From contig NC_070560.1 in the NCBI RefSeq assembly GCF_026914185.1, positions 4,765,501-4,829,500 on the forward strand: a stretch of DNA of 64,000 nucleotides, written 5' to 3'. Positions 21,701-32,657 of this stretch are shown in pieces; the stretch's first letter is position 1, and each line of letters starts with the position of its first letter. Source of the DNA: Puccinia triticina. Its lineage: Eukaryota > Basidiomycota > Pucciniomycetes > Pucciniales > Pucciniaceae. The notes beneath the pieces were generated by a model. That model ran no database searches. It saw only the letters and a list, made by a program, of their open reading frames with translations, and was not told where the DNA came from. The translations under genes were made by a program, and so were the position numbers.

Positions 21701-24564
21701 GCTAGGCTACGATAATGACTTCTCTGCCTACCGGATATATCAACCAGAAGATAGATCCATTGTCACCTCAAAGCAAGTCCATTTCAATGAATCAACCTTT
21801 CCGGAATGTGCAGCTCTGAGCAAAAGCCATAACGCCTACCGCATCAACAAGCTACCATCCTTCATCGCATCCGAACCTTTACCCTTTTCAGAGGAGCAAG
21901 AATTGGCGGAACAGCTGCAAGCCGAAGACCATGAGCAGGAGGAGGTCGACGACATCAATGGCATTCTGGACGGACTCGTTCCAGGCCCTCGTCTGGAAGA
22001 GCAAGATGGACTCACTGACGATGAAGAGTTTGCAAGTCCTCAACATGAGCATCCTCCCATTCCGACTCAGCAAGCCAGGACCATCAAAGTCATTGGCCCT
22101 AGACATCCCACGCAAATCTTGAGCGACATTGATCCAGCTAATATTCAAGACTACAGCCGCCGACAACTCTTCCATACTACAGTGTCAACCGATCCAGCTA
22201 ATCATAAGCAAGCCATGCGCTCTGAAGAATCACTCAACTGGAAGGAGGCGGAATTGAAAGAGGCCGCCAACATGATTCAAAATGACGTCTGGTTGCAGCA
22301 ACTTCGGGAGCCTGCCGACAACCCCATCCCAGCCACATGGGCTTTTTGAAAGAAACTCGGTCCGGACAATCAAGTCACGGAGTTTAAGGCGCGAATCTGT
22401 GCGCAGGGTTTTTGACAGACCCATGGTGTGAACTTTGAATCACGGTTTGCACCGACTGGCCGCCCATGTGCGCTTTGGCTGTTCATATCCTTTGCGGTGG
22501 ACAATGACCTCGCAATACACCAACTCAATGTGCGGAGCGCATTTCTCACGTTCCCCCTTGAAGACAAGGTGACTTTATTGCCACCTCCAGGCCTTGATTT
22601 TCCACCGAATACTGTTCTGGAATTGAAGAAGGCTATCTACGGTCTTTGACAAGCGCCTTTGGTCTGGTACAATTGTCTGTCGAACTATCTGAAGACTATC
22701 GGCTTCACGATTTCAATTGCTGATCCCTGTGTCTTTTATCGGCGCGGAGTTCCCGGTCGAGAAGACACATATGTCTTTGCGCATGTTGACGATCTGGTCT
22801 TTGTCAGCAAGAATCCTCTGAAATTCAAGGAAGAGATGGAGGCGGAATTCAAGATCAAATACATGGGAGAAGCTGAATTCTTGCTGGGCATGAACATCAA
22901 GCGAACTGCCGACGGTATTCAAATCAATCAATCCCAATTCATAGATCGGAAGTTAGAAGAGTTTGGTTTTGATAAGCTACACCCAGCCACCTGTCCTCTC
23001 AACCCAAAAGCATATCTCAGGAAAGCAACCCTGCAAGAAATCGCTGACTTCTGCAAGACCGGAGTCAACTACCGCGCTCTCATTGGATCGCTCAACTAAC
23101 TGAGCGTGCTGACTCGCCCAGACATTGCCTACGCGGTAAGCTCGTTGTCTCAGTACCTGGAATCGCCGGGGATGTTGCACTACCAAGCAGCTGTCCAGGT
23201 GTATCGGTACCTCTCTGGCACTCGGGACTTAGGCCTCACCTACGTCAAGAACAAGGACAACGCACTGAAGGCCTACGTTGACGCAGACTGGGGGAATTGC
23301 CCCAACACTTGTCGCTCTTATACTGGCTTCGCGATCATGTCGGGTACTCATCTGCTGGCCTGGAAGTTGTCCAAGCAATCTACCGTCTCTTTGTCAACGA
23401 CAGAGGCCGAGTACAAAGCGCTCTCTGACCTCGGTCGTGAACTAGCTTGGCTCTCGAATTTAATCTCTGAAGTCAAAGTTTGACCAGAAGTACATCAAAT
23501 TCAGGTCCTAGTTGATAACAAAGTGGCGATCGAACTGGCGAAAAGCGAAACTTCACAGAATAGCTTCAGAACCAAGCACATGTCGATTCGCCTACACTTT
23601 GTTCGAGAATTAGTCATCAGGAAGCTTATTCAGCTCAGTTACATTCGGTCCGAAGCCAACACGGCTGACTTTCTCACCAAGCCAGTTGGTCGAGTCATCA
23701 TCTGCAGAGCGCTGGAACTCATCGGCATCAAATCATCATTGCAATCTGCTTCCAGCCTACCGGCTTGAAGCATGGCGGGATGTCAGGATTCGGGTACAAC
23801 CCCAAATCAGAGGAAGCGCAAGGCAGCTAAACCTAACCCTACCAGGGACCAAGGTGAGCCGGCGCGACCTCCAGGCGCATGCAATATGCATGCCGCCCTC
23901 AGGCGGATGGAATGTGCTAAAGCTTATTCCTCCGCTCCAAACCTTCTAGCCACGTCAGCAACCAACGAAGCGCCCAAGCAACCCAAACAAGACAAACAAC
24001 CTTCAAGGTGAGTGCGTCTGTTGGGATAGCCCTAGCTAGGATCGTTGTAGCTGACTGAAGCCTCTGTATGCTTGTACAGCTCATTGATATCCGACGCCAG
24101 ACCAGACCGAATCGGTTCAAGCCTCAGCAATAGGATCTCTAGTCCCAACTGTGGAGGTGAGTCCATCGCTGTTAAGCCCTAGCCATAAATGGCTCCAGAC
24201 TGACCGTTGCTCATGCGCACTGCAACAGACAACGGCAGTTCCTCCCTATCAGCTCGTATTGGTGAATCTTGACCTGCAAGATCCCCGAGCCAAAGTAAGA
24301 AGAAATCCTTTCTCTACTGAGTGCGTCTCAAGGAGCGCAATAGCTAATGCAGCTTCCAGTCTTGTTAGCCTACAGAATCCGTGGATTCTCTTAGCTGCAT
24401 AGCAGTCCTTGAAGATTTCTTCTTACCCTTTTATCTCTCAGTACCGAGCGGATCTGCTCTTAGGTACACATTGTTTTCTCACTTTCATTTCTCTGTCTCC
24501 AAGATTGTTGGATAGACCATAACTCATAAGAAATGATACACTCTTAGTTGTGTGAAATCTAACA
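18726..24564 (+). mobile_element. Complete Ty1/copia LTR retrotransposon, TSD CTCTT
   Basis: Two 784-bp LTRs (18,726-19,509 and 23,781-24,564), each beginning TGTCAGGATTCGGGTACAAC and ending AAATCTAACA. The perfect target duplication CTCTT is at 18,721-18,725 and 24,565-24,569. The internal gag-pol lies in one plus-strand frame (19,569-23,768) but has six internal stops. I count about eight LTR differences, nearly all CpG transitions. It was inserted into the 3' part of the older gypsy copy that continues at 24,570. Confidence 0.93.
19569..23768 (+). pseudogene. Copia gag-pol polyprotein with six in-frame stops
   Basis: One reading frame throughout. Order: UBN2-type Gag (PTFDGNNFPIWQRKVKTYL); a CxxH..H..C cysteine/histidine cluster (CRDHKHNPLSGHLEEEC); protease LDSGASHHM; pre-integrase HRCMGHASRKR...CDACMKGK; integrase HADL, TNGGGEF and HNGFAERANRT; reverse transcriptase with QLNVRSAFL and AHVDDLVFV; RNase H YVDADWGNC and STTEAEYKAL. 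Stops are at 20,283 (TGA), 22,347 (TGA), 22,413 (TGA), 22,647 (TGA), 23,097 (TAA) and 23,481 (TGA). The second integrase aspartate of the usual DNGGEF is altered to TNGGGEF. It is inactive. All five TGA stops are preceded by T, consistent with TCGA turned into TTGA. Confidence 0.92.
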
Positions 24565-24731
24565 CTCTTTTGGCACTACATTCTGTCCCCAGGCAGCATT
24601 AAAAAACCCAGTGGGAAAAAGCTTGCCCTCTCACTTTCTTCTTGGATTCCGTTGGTGTTTGACCGCCGCCTCCAGGAATTTGATGTTGAAGTCCACTAAT
24701 AGATATCTGCAGTTTTTCAGGTTCTCTGCCG

Positions 24732-25519
24732 TCGGGAATAACAATTTGGACCGGGTATGGTTGGCACCCGGGTACCAGGTGGGTTTTTTTTCCCAAAGCA
24801 GGCACCAAGTACTGCACCCGGCACCACCTGACGGGTACCAGCGGTACTTGGGGCGGGTACCGGCGGTACTTTGTGCCTTTTTTCACATACTTGGTGTACG
24901 GGACTGGGGACACCAATTCCCCAAAGTCCAGCTTGCCAAGAGGTATGTCTCTTGGCGAGCTGGTCAAGTCCAGCTCGCCTAGATGAATACACACCTCTTG
25001 GCGGACTGGGCTTTGACCAGCTCACCAGGAAGAAAACCCTTGGCGAGCTGGTGTAAAAATTCAGCTCGCCAGGAAGTGTGTATTCCTCTTGGCGAGCTGG
25101 ACTTTGACCAGCTCTCCAAGAGACACACCCCTTGGCGAGCTGGACTTTGACCAGCTCGCCAAGAGACACACCCCATGGCAAGATGGATTTCTTGCCCAGA
25201 GTTGTAGATTTCTCTTGCCAAGCTGGTCAAAGTCCAGCTCGCCGGGAGGGACGCATTCCTCTTGGCGAGCTGGTACAAATCCATCTAGCGGAGAGGTGTG
25301 AATTTCTCTTGGCGAGATGGTCAAATTCCGGCTTGCCGGGTGCAATGTATTAGGCACGGGATCCAGCCCCTGCCGCATTGGGAGGCACTTGAGCAGGTAC
25401 CTCAAGCGGTACCCGGGTACCCCCCCCACTTTTCACAAAAAAACAGGCACCCGGCACCGCCCGGTGGGTGCGCGGTGGGTGCCGGGTACCTAGCAACGGT
25501 TCCAAATCGTTATTCCCTA
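24732..25519. mobile_element. hAT-like MITE with GGGTACC arms and a central palindromic minisatellite
   Basis: TIRs are TCGGGAATAACAATTTGGA (left) and, on the minus strand of the right end, TAGGGAATAACGATTTGGA. TAGGG fits hAT termini. The 8-bp target duplications CTCTGCCG (24,724-24,731) and CTCCGCCG (25,520-25,527) differ by one CpG transition. It splits the chromodomain exactly between WEPAE and NLKNC. Both arms are GGGTACC/CACCCGG-word low complexity; the centre is the minisatellite at 24,905-25,335. Confidence 0.82.
24905..25335. repeat. Palindromic-unit minisatellite (GGCGAGCTGG type)
   Basis: About ten diverged units of roughly 43 bp. Each contains GGCGAGCTGGACTTTGACC next to its own inverse AGCTCGCCAAGAG, followed by a variable ACACACCCC-like spacer. 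Tandem repeats of palindromes give long frames on both strands with LASWSKSSSPR-like text; these are not genes. Confidence 0.85.
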
Positions 25520-25747
25520 CTCCGCCGGCTCCCACAAGTTCTTTTCTGGTCCAAATCCCTTCCAACTGACAAAGTATTGAAGTGTCTGTCCTCTCTGCCA
25601 ACAGTTGAGTAACTCTGCCACTTCCCATTCATCTCTGTCATCCACTATTACTGGCTCCGGAGTCCTTCTCCCCTGCTCCACCACTTCATTGGGTTTGTGC
25701 TTGCAGAGAACAGAGACGTGGAAAACCGGATGGAAACCCTGCATAGA

Positions 25748-26017
25748 GTCTAGAGAGCAGAAGGGTCAGTTTGTAAGTGTACTTAGAGATTTGGCTAGCT
25801 ATTGGGAATGTTCCAAGCCAGCATGTAAGAGTTTCACTCATGTTTCACACTTACTCAAACTGAACTCATTAGACACATATTTACTTATTTTTATACATTA
25901 TATTGTTGCCCAATATATCTTGTACTCCCATTCAAAGGACTTCTCTCTCTTTTTCCTCAAGCTGGACTTCACCATGGTTTCCTTTTCTCATTCATTCTTT
26001 TGAAATGACAATCTTTT
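25748..26017. mobile_element. Short 270-bp insertion with 6-bp TSD (SINE-like or solo LTR)
   Basis: Bounded by the direct repeat CATAGA (25,742-25,747 and 26,018-26,023). Removing it restores the gypsy reading SSMQGFHPVFHVSVL. No inverted ends are obvious. On the plus strand it ends in a T-run (AATCTTTT), on the minus strand it starts AAAAGATTG. The class is uncertain. Confidence 0.6.
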
Positions 26018-26202
26018 CATAGAACTTCAGGAATTTGGCCCTCTGCTCCACTGATCCTCTCAGTGAAGTAATTCCAGTCCTTACACAGCGGTGTTCTAGT
26101 TTGGGGATGGGGCGGTGGTTGAGATATTGCATCTATCCATCCAAAGTTTGTCTCCACTCTTCCACTCTGGAGTGTCCCACACGGTCCTGTTAAATTGGCT
26201 CT

Positions 26203-27004
26203 TGAGAGAAAACAGGTTTGATTGCAGAAACTAGAACCAGAACTTTTTTGAGAAACAATAAAAGAAATTAGACACAGGGTTGATATTTTTTGATGTTTTG
26301 ATGAGATAACAAAAGAAGCATACCGCGAGGAGTAGGAATGTTGAAGGGAATCAGAACACAGAGACTAAAGTAGACAAGGTCAAACAATGATATGTAGTAG
26401 ACACTACAAAAAAGAAAGCTGAGGGTTAATGTCAAAAGCGAGGTTGAAGAGTGGGTGACTTGATGTTTTCTCACCAAATTGGAAAGAACCAATTGATGTA
26501 TTGAAGCGAGAAGGTCGGTGCGACAAGTATGATGTTGGTCGAAGCTGAGGGGTAATCAGAGTGAGGTCGATACCGAGATTGGACAAGAAGGGAAATGAGG
26601 GATAGGAGATAGAGGAGTAGAGACGGAAAGAACCGTAGTTGGAGGGAGATTTTTAGGATCGGAATTGTTGAGGAGTGTTAGGGAGAGCTGGGCAGTTGAA
26701 AAGTGATCGAGTGGGCTGGTCGACAAGATCGATGAGACTGCTGAGGGAAGAGCTTGAGGAGGAGAAAGCGGCCTGCTTTTATGGTTGATGGTTGAGCGGC
26801 CGAGTTGTGGTTGAGGCTTTGTAGTTTCAGGGAGAAAGGTCTTGAGGAGTTTCATGAGTCGGAACGGATCGGAGAGAATTGGAGAGGAGTTGTTTGAGAA
26901 AGAGTGATACCGGAGATGAGAAGAGTTTGAGAAGAAGGAAAAGGGAGCAGAGAGCGGAAGAGGAGTGCGCGCCGCACGGGCTGAAGTTGCATTTAATTCC
27001 AACA
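26203..27004 (-). mobile_element. Solo LTR (802 bp), TSD GCTCT
   Basis: On the minus strand it starts TGTTGGAATTAAATGC and ends TTTTCTCTCA. Direct repeat GCTCT is at 26,198-26,202 and 27,005-27,009. Removal rejoins gypsy frame EAMKS to QFNRTVWDTPEWK. Its pyrimidine-rich body and TGTTGGAATT start match the family of the solo LTR at 29,905-30,700. The 185-residue serine/proline-rich frame inside is LTR sequence. Confidence 0.8.
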
Positions 27005-27020
27005 GCTCTTCATTGCCTCT

Positions 27021-28608
27021 TGTGAGCCCGTGTCTCTTATGTGAAAACAGGACACAAGGAAAAGGATTAAGGGGGGAATGTCTGGATTTCTTGGGATAAA
27101 GAAATACAAACAAGGAGAGAGAGAGAAAGCAAGAGAAAGAGAAGATCAGGCCTAGACTTTAAGTCTTTATCAATTGATCTGGGCTATTCTCAACCTGGAA
27201 AATTTGGATGCCAGCTGTGCCAGGCCAAAAGAGTGAAACAGCCTCCACTCACAACAAGGAAACGTTGGTGGGATTCAGAAGTAGGGTTATTACTCTGCTC
27301 TGGTTTTATAGGTCTTAACCACAGACAACCTTTTGATCTTTTAAGATTGAAAGAGTTGAATAAATGAAGAAGCAGTCAAGAGCAACAGAGTTTCACTCTA
27401 AATAAGCAAGGTGTAAGAATTTGGATAACTTAAAGGTAGATTACTCGTAAGTTATAAATTCTAAATACAATATTTATTAATAACAAAAGAAAAAGATGTT
27501 ATACCTTAAAGGCAGATATGTTCTGCTTAAAGATTTAAAGATAAAAAATAATATAAAGTATTTCGGCTAAGAGATGATTGATGATTTGTGTTAACTTAAT
27601 GATAAAATAAGAAAAGAATAAATATTAGTTAGTCTTATTTTATCATTCAATAAACTGATTGATCAATCTACAGTAAAGATTTTTACTTTACTAATTTTTA
27701 GACAACCTTAAGATCACTTGTCTAGTGATTCAACGTTGTTCTTGCTGCGCCTGAACAATCGTTAACTTAATTGATTGTTAGTATTGTGTTCTTTCTTTTC
27801 AAAAGAACAATAACAAACATTCTTGTATTACTCACAATCTTTGGTGAAGTAATATGATCAATGAGTTTACAATTGAGCAATGCGTTGAGTGATGATGACA
27901 AACTGTTCTCGATTCGATGAGAAGATGAAGATGATCAGTTATGATCACTCCTGACCATGTAGAATCATTGACTCACCTCAAGTTCAAAGATCTACAGTCT
28001 TTCTCATCCGAGATAACATTGATCATCATGTTACTCTTTGGCACACAAGCAAATTGCTTGGCTTCCGGCTGTTCTACATCAGAACCTGCCGAACCAATTG
28101 TGAAAGAACCATTTCAGTTCTTTCTAACCTTGTGAGTATGTACACATCGTACAGCTCACCTGGGTATTTCCTCTTAAGAGTTTCCGCGCCAGAAGGCAAA
28201 ATCCAACACAACTGGGAGCCTGGTAATCTCTTTGATGGTGATCCTGGGGTTATCTGGGGTGTGGTTCTGGTGTGCTGAAGTCTGCAGATCCTCCTCAGGC
28301 AAGGGGGATCCTGAATTCAAAAATTTTCAGAGTTTGCTTACATAATTACATATGTACAAGTGGTTGGCGTTCCTGGTAGTGCTGCCACATCACAACTGTG
28401 CATGCGCGCCATAGCTCAAGAACTCAGGGAAGGAGTAGAGTTAAAAAGAAGTGGTGAGTTGTAACTAGGGTTAAAATTGAATGAGGAAACAGAATCTGAA
28501 GTGAAAACAAAGATAACTTGTAAGATGAAAAAAAATATAAGGGGATTTAGGTGTAAAAGAGTAGAAAAGGCAGAATTTAGGCTAACTATGTTGGCTCTAA
28601 TGCTGACA
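27021..28608 (+). mobile_element. Solo LTR (1,588 bp), TSD CCTCT
   Basis: Begins TGTGAGCCCGTGTCTCTTA and ends TCTAATGCTGACA, with direct repeat CCTCT at 27,016-27,020 and 28,609-28,613. It is related to the 1,015-bp LTRs at 10,128 and 15,956; they share the GGATTTCTTGGGATAAAG stretch and GATCCTGGGGTTATCTGG. The extra length is an AT-rich block at about 27,400-27,900. Internal short frames are not supported as genes. Confidence 0.85.
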
Positions 28609-29356
28609 CCTCTTGCGCTGCTTCTAGGCAGTATTTGAGCTCTGCCTGCACCTCTTATAGCTGGCGGAGGTGTTCCGCTACTTCTGGTTCACAGTGCTCC
28701 GCCAATGGGATCCCGCTCTACAAAGGGTTGAAACCATAATTTGCCTTGAAAGAGGAAACTCCCGTAGATGTATGGTCATTGTTGTTGTACACAAACTCCG
28801 CCATTGCTAGGAGCGGTGCCCAGTCATCTTTTTGGTACCACACAAAGTGGTGGAGGTACTGCTCCACCACTTTGTTTGCAATTTCTGATTGTCCGTTGGT
28901 CCTGGGGTGGTACACTGTTGAGGGGTGGAGGCAGATGCCTGAAGCACAATTTGCGGATGATTTGAGAGATGAATACACTGCCGTGGTCAGCAACAATAGT
29001 CTTGGGGGTGCCTTGGATTTTCCAAACGTGCTCCACCATCAGGTCCACCAGTTGCTCCTTGTTCATGGACTTCCTGCATGGGATAAAATGTGCCATCTTT
29101 GTCAGGCGGTACACAACCGTTAGTATACTGTTGTGGGAATGTGATTCAGGTAGATCAGTGGCTAAATTGTAGCTAATTTCTGTCCAGGGACCCGCTGGGA
29201 TTGGAAGAGTTTCTAAGGTTCCAAATGGCGACTAGGTGGTGGGCTTGACCCGTTGGCAAGAGTCACATCCATCAACATACTGGTTGAGAAATTTCTTCAT
29301 CCCATTCCACACAAAACTCCGCCAGACCAGGGCCAATGTGCAGGAGCATCCTGGTT

Positions 29357-29737
29357 CAAGGTGTAAATGGGTTGGGCCAACCCAAAACCAACCCAAGACC
29401 CGTTGGGTTTGCGCACGTTGTTAAAGAAAATGGCATGACCCAAACCCAACCCAACCCAACTTGTAAAATCATTTGGTTGGGTTTGGGCAGCCTATTTCCT
29501 AATTGGGTCAGCCTGCAGCCCAAATATGGCACCTACAACAGTCAGGTTGGGGGTTTTTGGCTCCTAATAGGTTGGGTTGACCCAATACCCAAACCAATCC
29601 AACCCAAAAAGGTATGACATTGGGTTGGGTTTGGGCAGCATATTTTAAAATCTGCCCCAACACAACCCAACCCAGGCTAAACGTTGGGTTGGGCTTGGGC
29701 ACTGTTTTTCAACCCACCCCAACCTGTTTACACCCTG
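29357..29737. mobile_element. GGGTTGGG-word MITE in gypsy integrase
   Basis: Left end CAAGGTGTAAATGGGTTGGG. Right end, on the minus strand, CAGGGTGTAAACAGGTTGGG. The 381-bp body is almost entirely GGGTTGGGTT / AACCCAACCC words on alternating strands. It interrupts the integrase zinc-binding region between AAGHP and CSCTLALVW. Flanking CCAG-type repeats are only partly conserved (5 of 8), so the exact TSD is unclear. Confidence 0.65.
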
Positions 29738-29904
29738 AGTTCTGGGTGGCCTGCAGCTTTGGTGTTGTGTCTGCTCTTCAGAATTTCTGTTGGCAAAGCC
29801 ATGTCCGCCGTGGTCCTTTGTTGTAGATTATTCTGTCTGCCTCCGCGTATCTGTTGTTTTCCCCTGCCGGTGCGCGTAGCAATTCAATCCATCTGGTTAG
29901 TTTG

Positions 29905-30700
29905 TGTTGGAATTCCGGCTCCAACAACCTAGACAAGCAGCTTGCGCTGCTTGCTTTTGCATAACCTCAGCTTTATTCATCTTCTGTATGCGGTTTTCCC
30001 CGGATCGTCAATTCATGACGTCAGTTTATCCATCACGTCATCGACTCCGATCTCCTTCCTCCCATCGCATCATTCATCCATCTCCGTTCTCTTCTTCCGT
30101 CAACAAATTTGTACTCCACCTCCATCTCACACCTTTCATCACATCAACTTTCTTTCCTTCACTTGAATGTCATCCTCAAGTGAAGGCTACTTATCAACTT
30201 TGTACTAAATACTCCATCATCTTGATTGTCGATCTTAAAAAATCTAAACCTCAAAAATTCCTCCACTCCTTCCGTTGTCTCTTTCTCACCCAGCTCTATT
30301 TCGTTTTCCTCCGTTGTCCATTGACCTTGATCGGCGATATCCAATCTTTGACTCAATCGATTCGAACTCAACTTCAATCTTCTAACTCAATTCTGACTTG
30401 TACGGCTTCAATCCATCGCCGCAAGTCCTCCCCTTCTTGAACTCTGTCGCCATCATTTCTGAGTTCTTTGGTGAGAAAAAGAACATCAATCTCTTCTCGT
30501 TGCGCTTCCTGTTGCTGACTCTCATCGTCTTTAGCCTTGTTCATTTCCTTATAGCTTGTCTTTAAGCCTGACCTATTTACATACATTATTGTCTCAGCTG
30601 GTACGGTTTCTTTTCTTATTGTCACATGTTCTATTCTTTCTAACTTGTTTTCTATAGTTCTGGTTCTGTTATAAATCATATAATTCTTAGAATTCTAATA
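29905..30700 (+). mobile_element. Solo LTR (796 bp), TSD GTTTG
   Basis: Starts TGTTGGAATTCCGGCTCCAA and ends AGAATTCTAATA, a TG...TA rather than TG...CA pair. Direct repeat GTTTG is at 29,900-29,904 and 30,701-30,705. Removing it rejoins the gypsy frame as LLDPKLTRWIELL. It is the same family as the LTR at 26,203-27,004. Confidence 0.8.
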
Positions 30701-30879
30701 GTTTGGGGTCTAGCAGAGTCAAATTTCTGATCTTAGCAATCATTTCTGCATCCAACATGGCCTGGTCCTCCCCCTACGCCTCCGCCAACCCAGCTCCAAG
30801 TAAATCAATCTCAAACCAGTGTTCCGTGTCCTCCAAGCCAATTGTCTCATTCTTGAACCAGCTGTACTCCACCACTTCC

Positions 30880-31066
30880 TGTTATTGTCTGTTCTGGGGA
30901 GAGGAAGATGGAGTCTGGGGTCTGGGGTTCTGGGGGTTCTGGATCCAATATGGTAGATTGCAGGATGAGGAAGAGGCCTGGATCTCCAGCCTCTCAAACC
31001 TTGAGTATGGTCTGTGACATGTACATGTGAGTCTGCGCTGTGGATCCCGCGCTACGGCTCATAACA
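30880..31066 (+). mobile_element. Solo short LTR (187 bp) of the TRIM-like family
   Basis: Starts TGTTATTGTCTGTTCTGGGG and ends ACGGCTCATAACA. Flanking CTTCC (30,875-30,879) and CTTCT (31,067-31,071) match at 4 of 5. Other copies are at 7,461-7,621 plus 17,164-17,194, and at 32,658-32,847. Gypsy coding resumes on both sides (ERTFAE and EYSWFKNETIG). Confidence 0.7.
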
Positions 31067-31235
31067 CTTCTGCAAATGTCCTCTCTGTGATGTTGCTTGG
31101 TTTTAGCAGTTGTCCAAAAGTCAGCTTATCTCCAGGAGCTGGGGCTAGATTGGGTCTGCAGGAAAGGGCATCAGGTTTGGTGGATTGGCAGCCAGGGTGG
31201 AATATAATTTTGAAGTCAAATCACCCCAAGGTCTC

Positions 31236-31766
31236 TGTTAGGTTTTCAACCAGAGGGCCCAAAAAGGGGCAGAGAAGCAGCAAGGATATACTGGACAGTG
31301 AGAGGAGGATTTTCTCACTGGAACGGCTCAAGGGCGGAAAAAGAGGGAGAGAACCAATGAGTTGATTGCTTTGGACTAGGCTATGTTTAAATAGACTATG
31401 TACATGGCATCAACTTGTGGTTTGAGAGTAATAATGAATAAAACAATAATGAATTTGAAACTTCTCAACTCAGTGTAACATGTCAAAAGGTACATTGATA
31501 TCCCCATGAGATGCGCACAATCTAGAGGATAAGCAGTAAGCAAGGAAAGTTAACAGTCTAATCTGAGCAGGGATCAAAGTCTACAAGATCAGTAAGAAAG
31601 AAGCATGACCATGAATAAAAGACAGACCACATAGAAAAGGGGGAACATAAGTGTTGGATAGCTTTGATCTGAAAACAAGCCCATAGAGGAGGATAAAGTA
31701 GATGGAGATGGTGTGAGGAGAAAGAGAAGGGGTTTTAGGGATGAGTGGAAAGACAGAAATCCAACA
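31236..31766 (+). mobile_element. Solo LTR (531 bp), TSD GTCTC
   Basis: Starts TGTTAGGTTTTCAACC and ends AGAAATCCAACA, with perfect direct repeat GTCTC at 31,231-31,235 and 31,767-31,771. It separates the RNase H end (RRHARWAE) from the following FDFKIIFHPG in the old gypsy copy. Confidence 0.82.
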
Positions 31767-32345
31767 GTCTCCGCCCAGCGCGCATGTCTCCTGGTGAGTT
31801 CCTTTGTGGTAATGCAGCTATCTAGATACCGGTGGTCTGCGCAAAAAATTGCGGTCAGGCGGTGCGGGTTTCCTTCAAGGTACTGCCTCCACTTTTTGAA
31901 AGTGGCAACAATAGCCAATAACTCCGTGTCAAAGATTTTTTTGTTCTTTTCCGCCTGTACCAAAGATTGGGATAGGTACGCAATGGGGTGAAGGTCATTT
32001 TTCTTTTCAAAAATATGAGATAGCACTGCTCCAAGCACAAAGTTGGAGCAGTTGCATCCAAGGATGAATGGCTTATACTGGTCCACAATTTTGAGTATTG
32101 GAGCAGAGGTGAAGGCAATCTTGAGGGATTCAAAGGCAAAGTTGCATCTTGCATCCCACACAAAGGGATTCTTGGCCTTAGTCAGGCTGTGGAGTGGTCT
32201 AGTCGTTCCAGAAAAGTGATCAATAAAGCAGCGGTAGAAGTTTGTGAATCCAATAAACCGCTGCAGTTCCGTGATGTTCCGGGGCGGGGGTCAGTATGTC
32301 ACTGCCTTCACTTTTCCAGGGTCCATTCTAATTCAGGTGGGCTCT

Positions 32346-32657
32346 GAGTTCTGAGAGCATCCGCTAACTTGGCCTTGGCCTGGTGGTGTTTTTCTTCCTT
32401 GTCATTGGCCTTCTTAGTAACATTGGTCAGTTGTTGTTGGAGTTTGGCGGCTTTGGAAGCTTCCATTGTGTAGTTAGGGCCAAGGGTTGGGTGTGATGTT
32501 GGAGCGGAATATTCAAGGTTTCTAAGAGCAGATATGGGATATTCAAGGTTTCTAAGAGCGGATTTGGGATATTCAAGGTTTTGGAGGAGGAGCAATCTGG
32601 TTTCCGCTGTTCTGTTTGGTTTGTTGTCTTCATCTCTGTGAATTAGATCCTGCAATA
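32346..32657 (-). pseudogene. Gypsy gag remnant fused to RT by internal deletion
   Basis: Minus-strand text MEASKAAKLQQQLTNVTKKA followed by a charged coiled-coil-like stretch looks like the N-terminal part of a gypsy Gag. It joins directly to the RT fragment MDPGKVKAV, so most of gag, protease and the first half of RT have been lost. Upstream are three tandem copies of a unit of about 33 bp encoding NLEYPxSALR (about 32,505-32,590). Confidence 0.5.

Larger units (their letters stand above)
24570..32345 (-). pseudogene. Old Ty3/gypsy pol, fragmented by nested insertions
   Basis: Read from high to low coordinates, the pieces form one polyprotein: RT end (32,345-32,164; NITELQRFIGFTNFYRCFIDHF), RNase H (32,161-31,772; FILGCNCSNFVLGAVLSH), linker (31,235-31,067; NLAPAPGDKLTFGQLL), (30,879-30,701; KIRNLTLLDPK), integrase (29,904-28,609; AAGHP, VDGCDSCQRVKP, VADHG, PRTNGQSEIANKVVEQYL), C-terminal (27,020-27,005, 26,202-26,018), and chromodomain (25,747-25,520; WEVAELLNCW...LQYFVSWKGFGPEKNLWEPAE region) continuing NLKNC at 24,731. 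Each gap is an insertion, most with direct repeats, and the frame usually resumes exactly. Stops and frameshifts mark it as old. It is a chromovirus-type element. Confidence 0.88.

Noticed and set aside
26556..27113. Serine/proline-rich 185-codon minus-strand frame as a secreted-protein gene
   Set aside because: It lies inside a solo LTR bounded by TSD GCTCT and crosses into another LTR, so it is not a gene.
30703..31365. Plus-strand frames of about 100 codons at 30,703 and 31,027
   Set aside because: They are antisense to old gypsy pol text or inside solo LTRs and show no domain.
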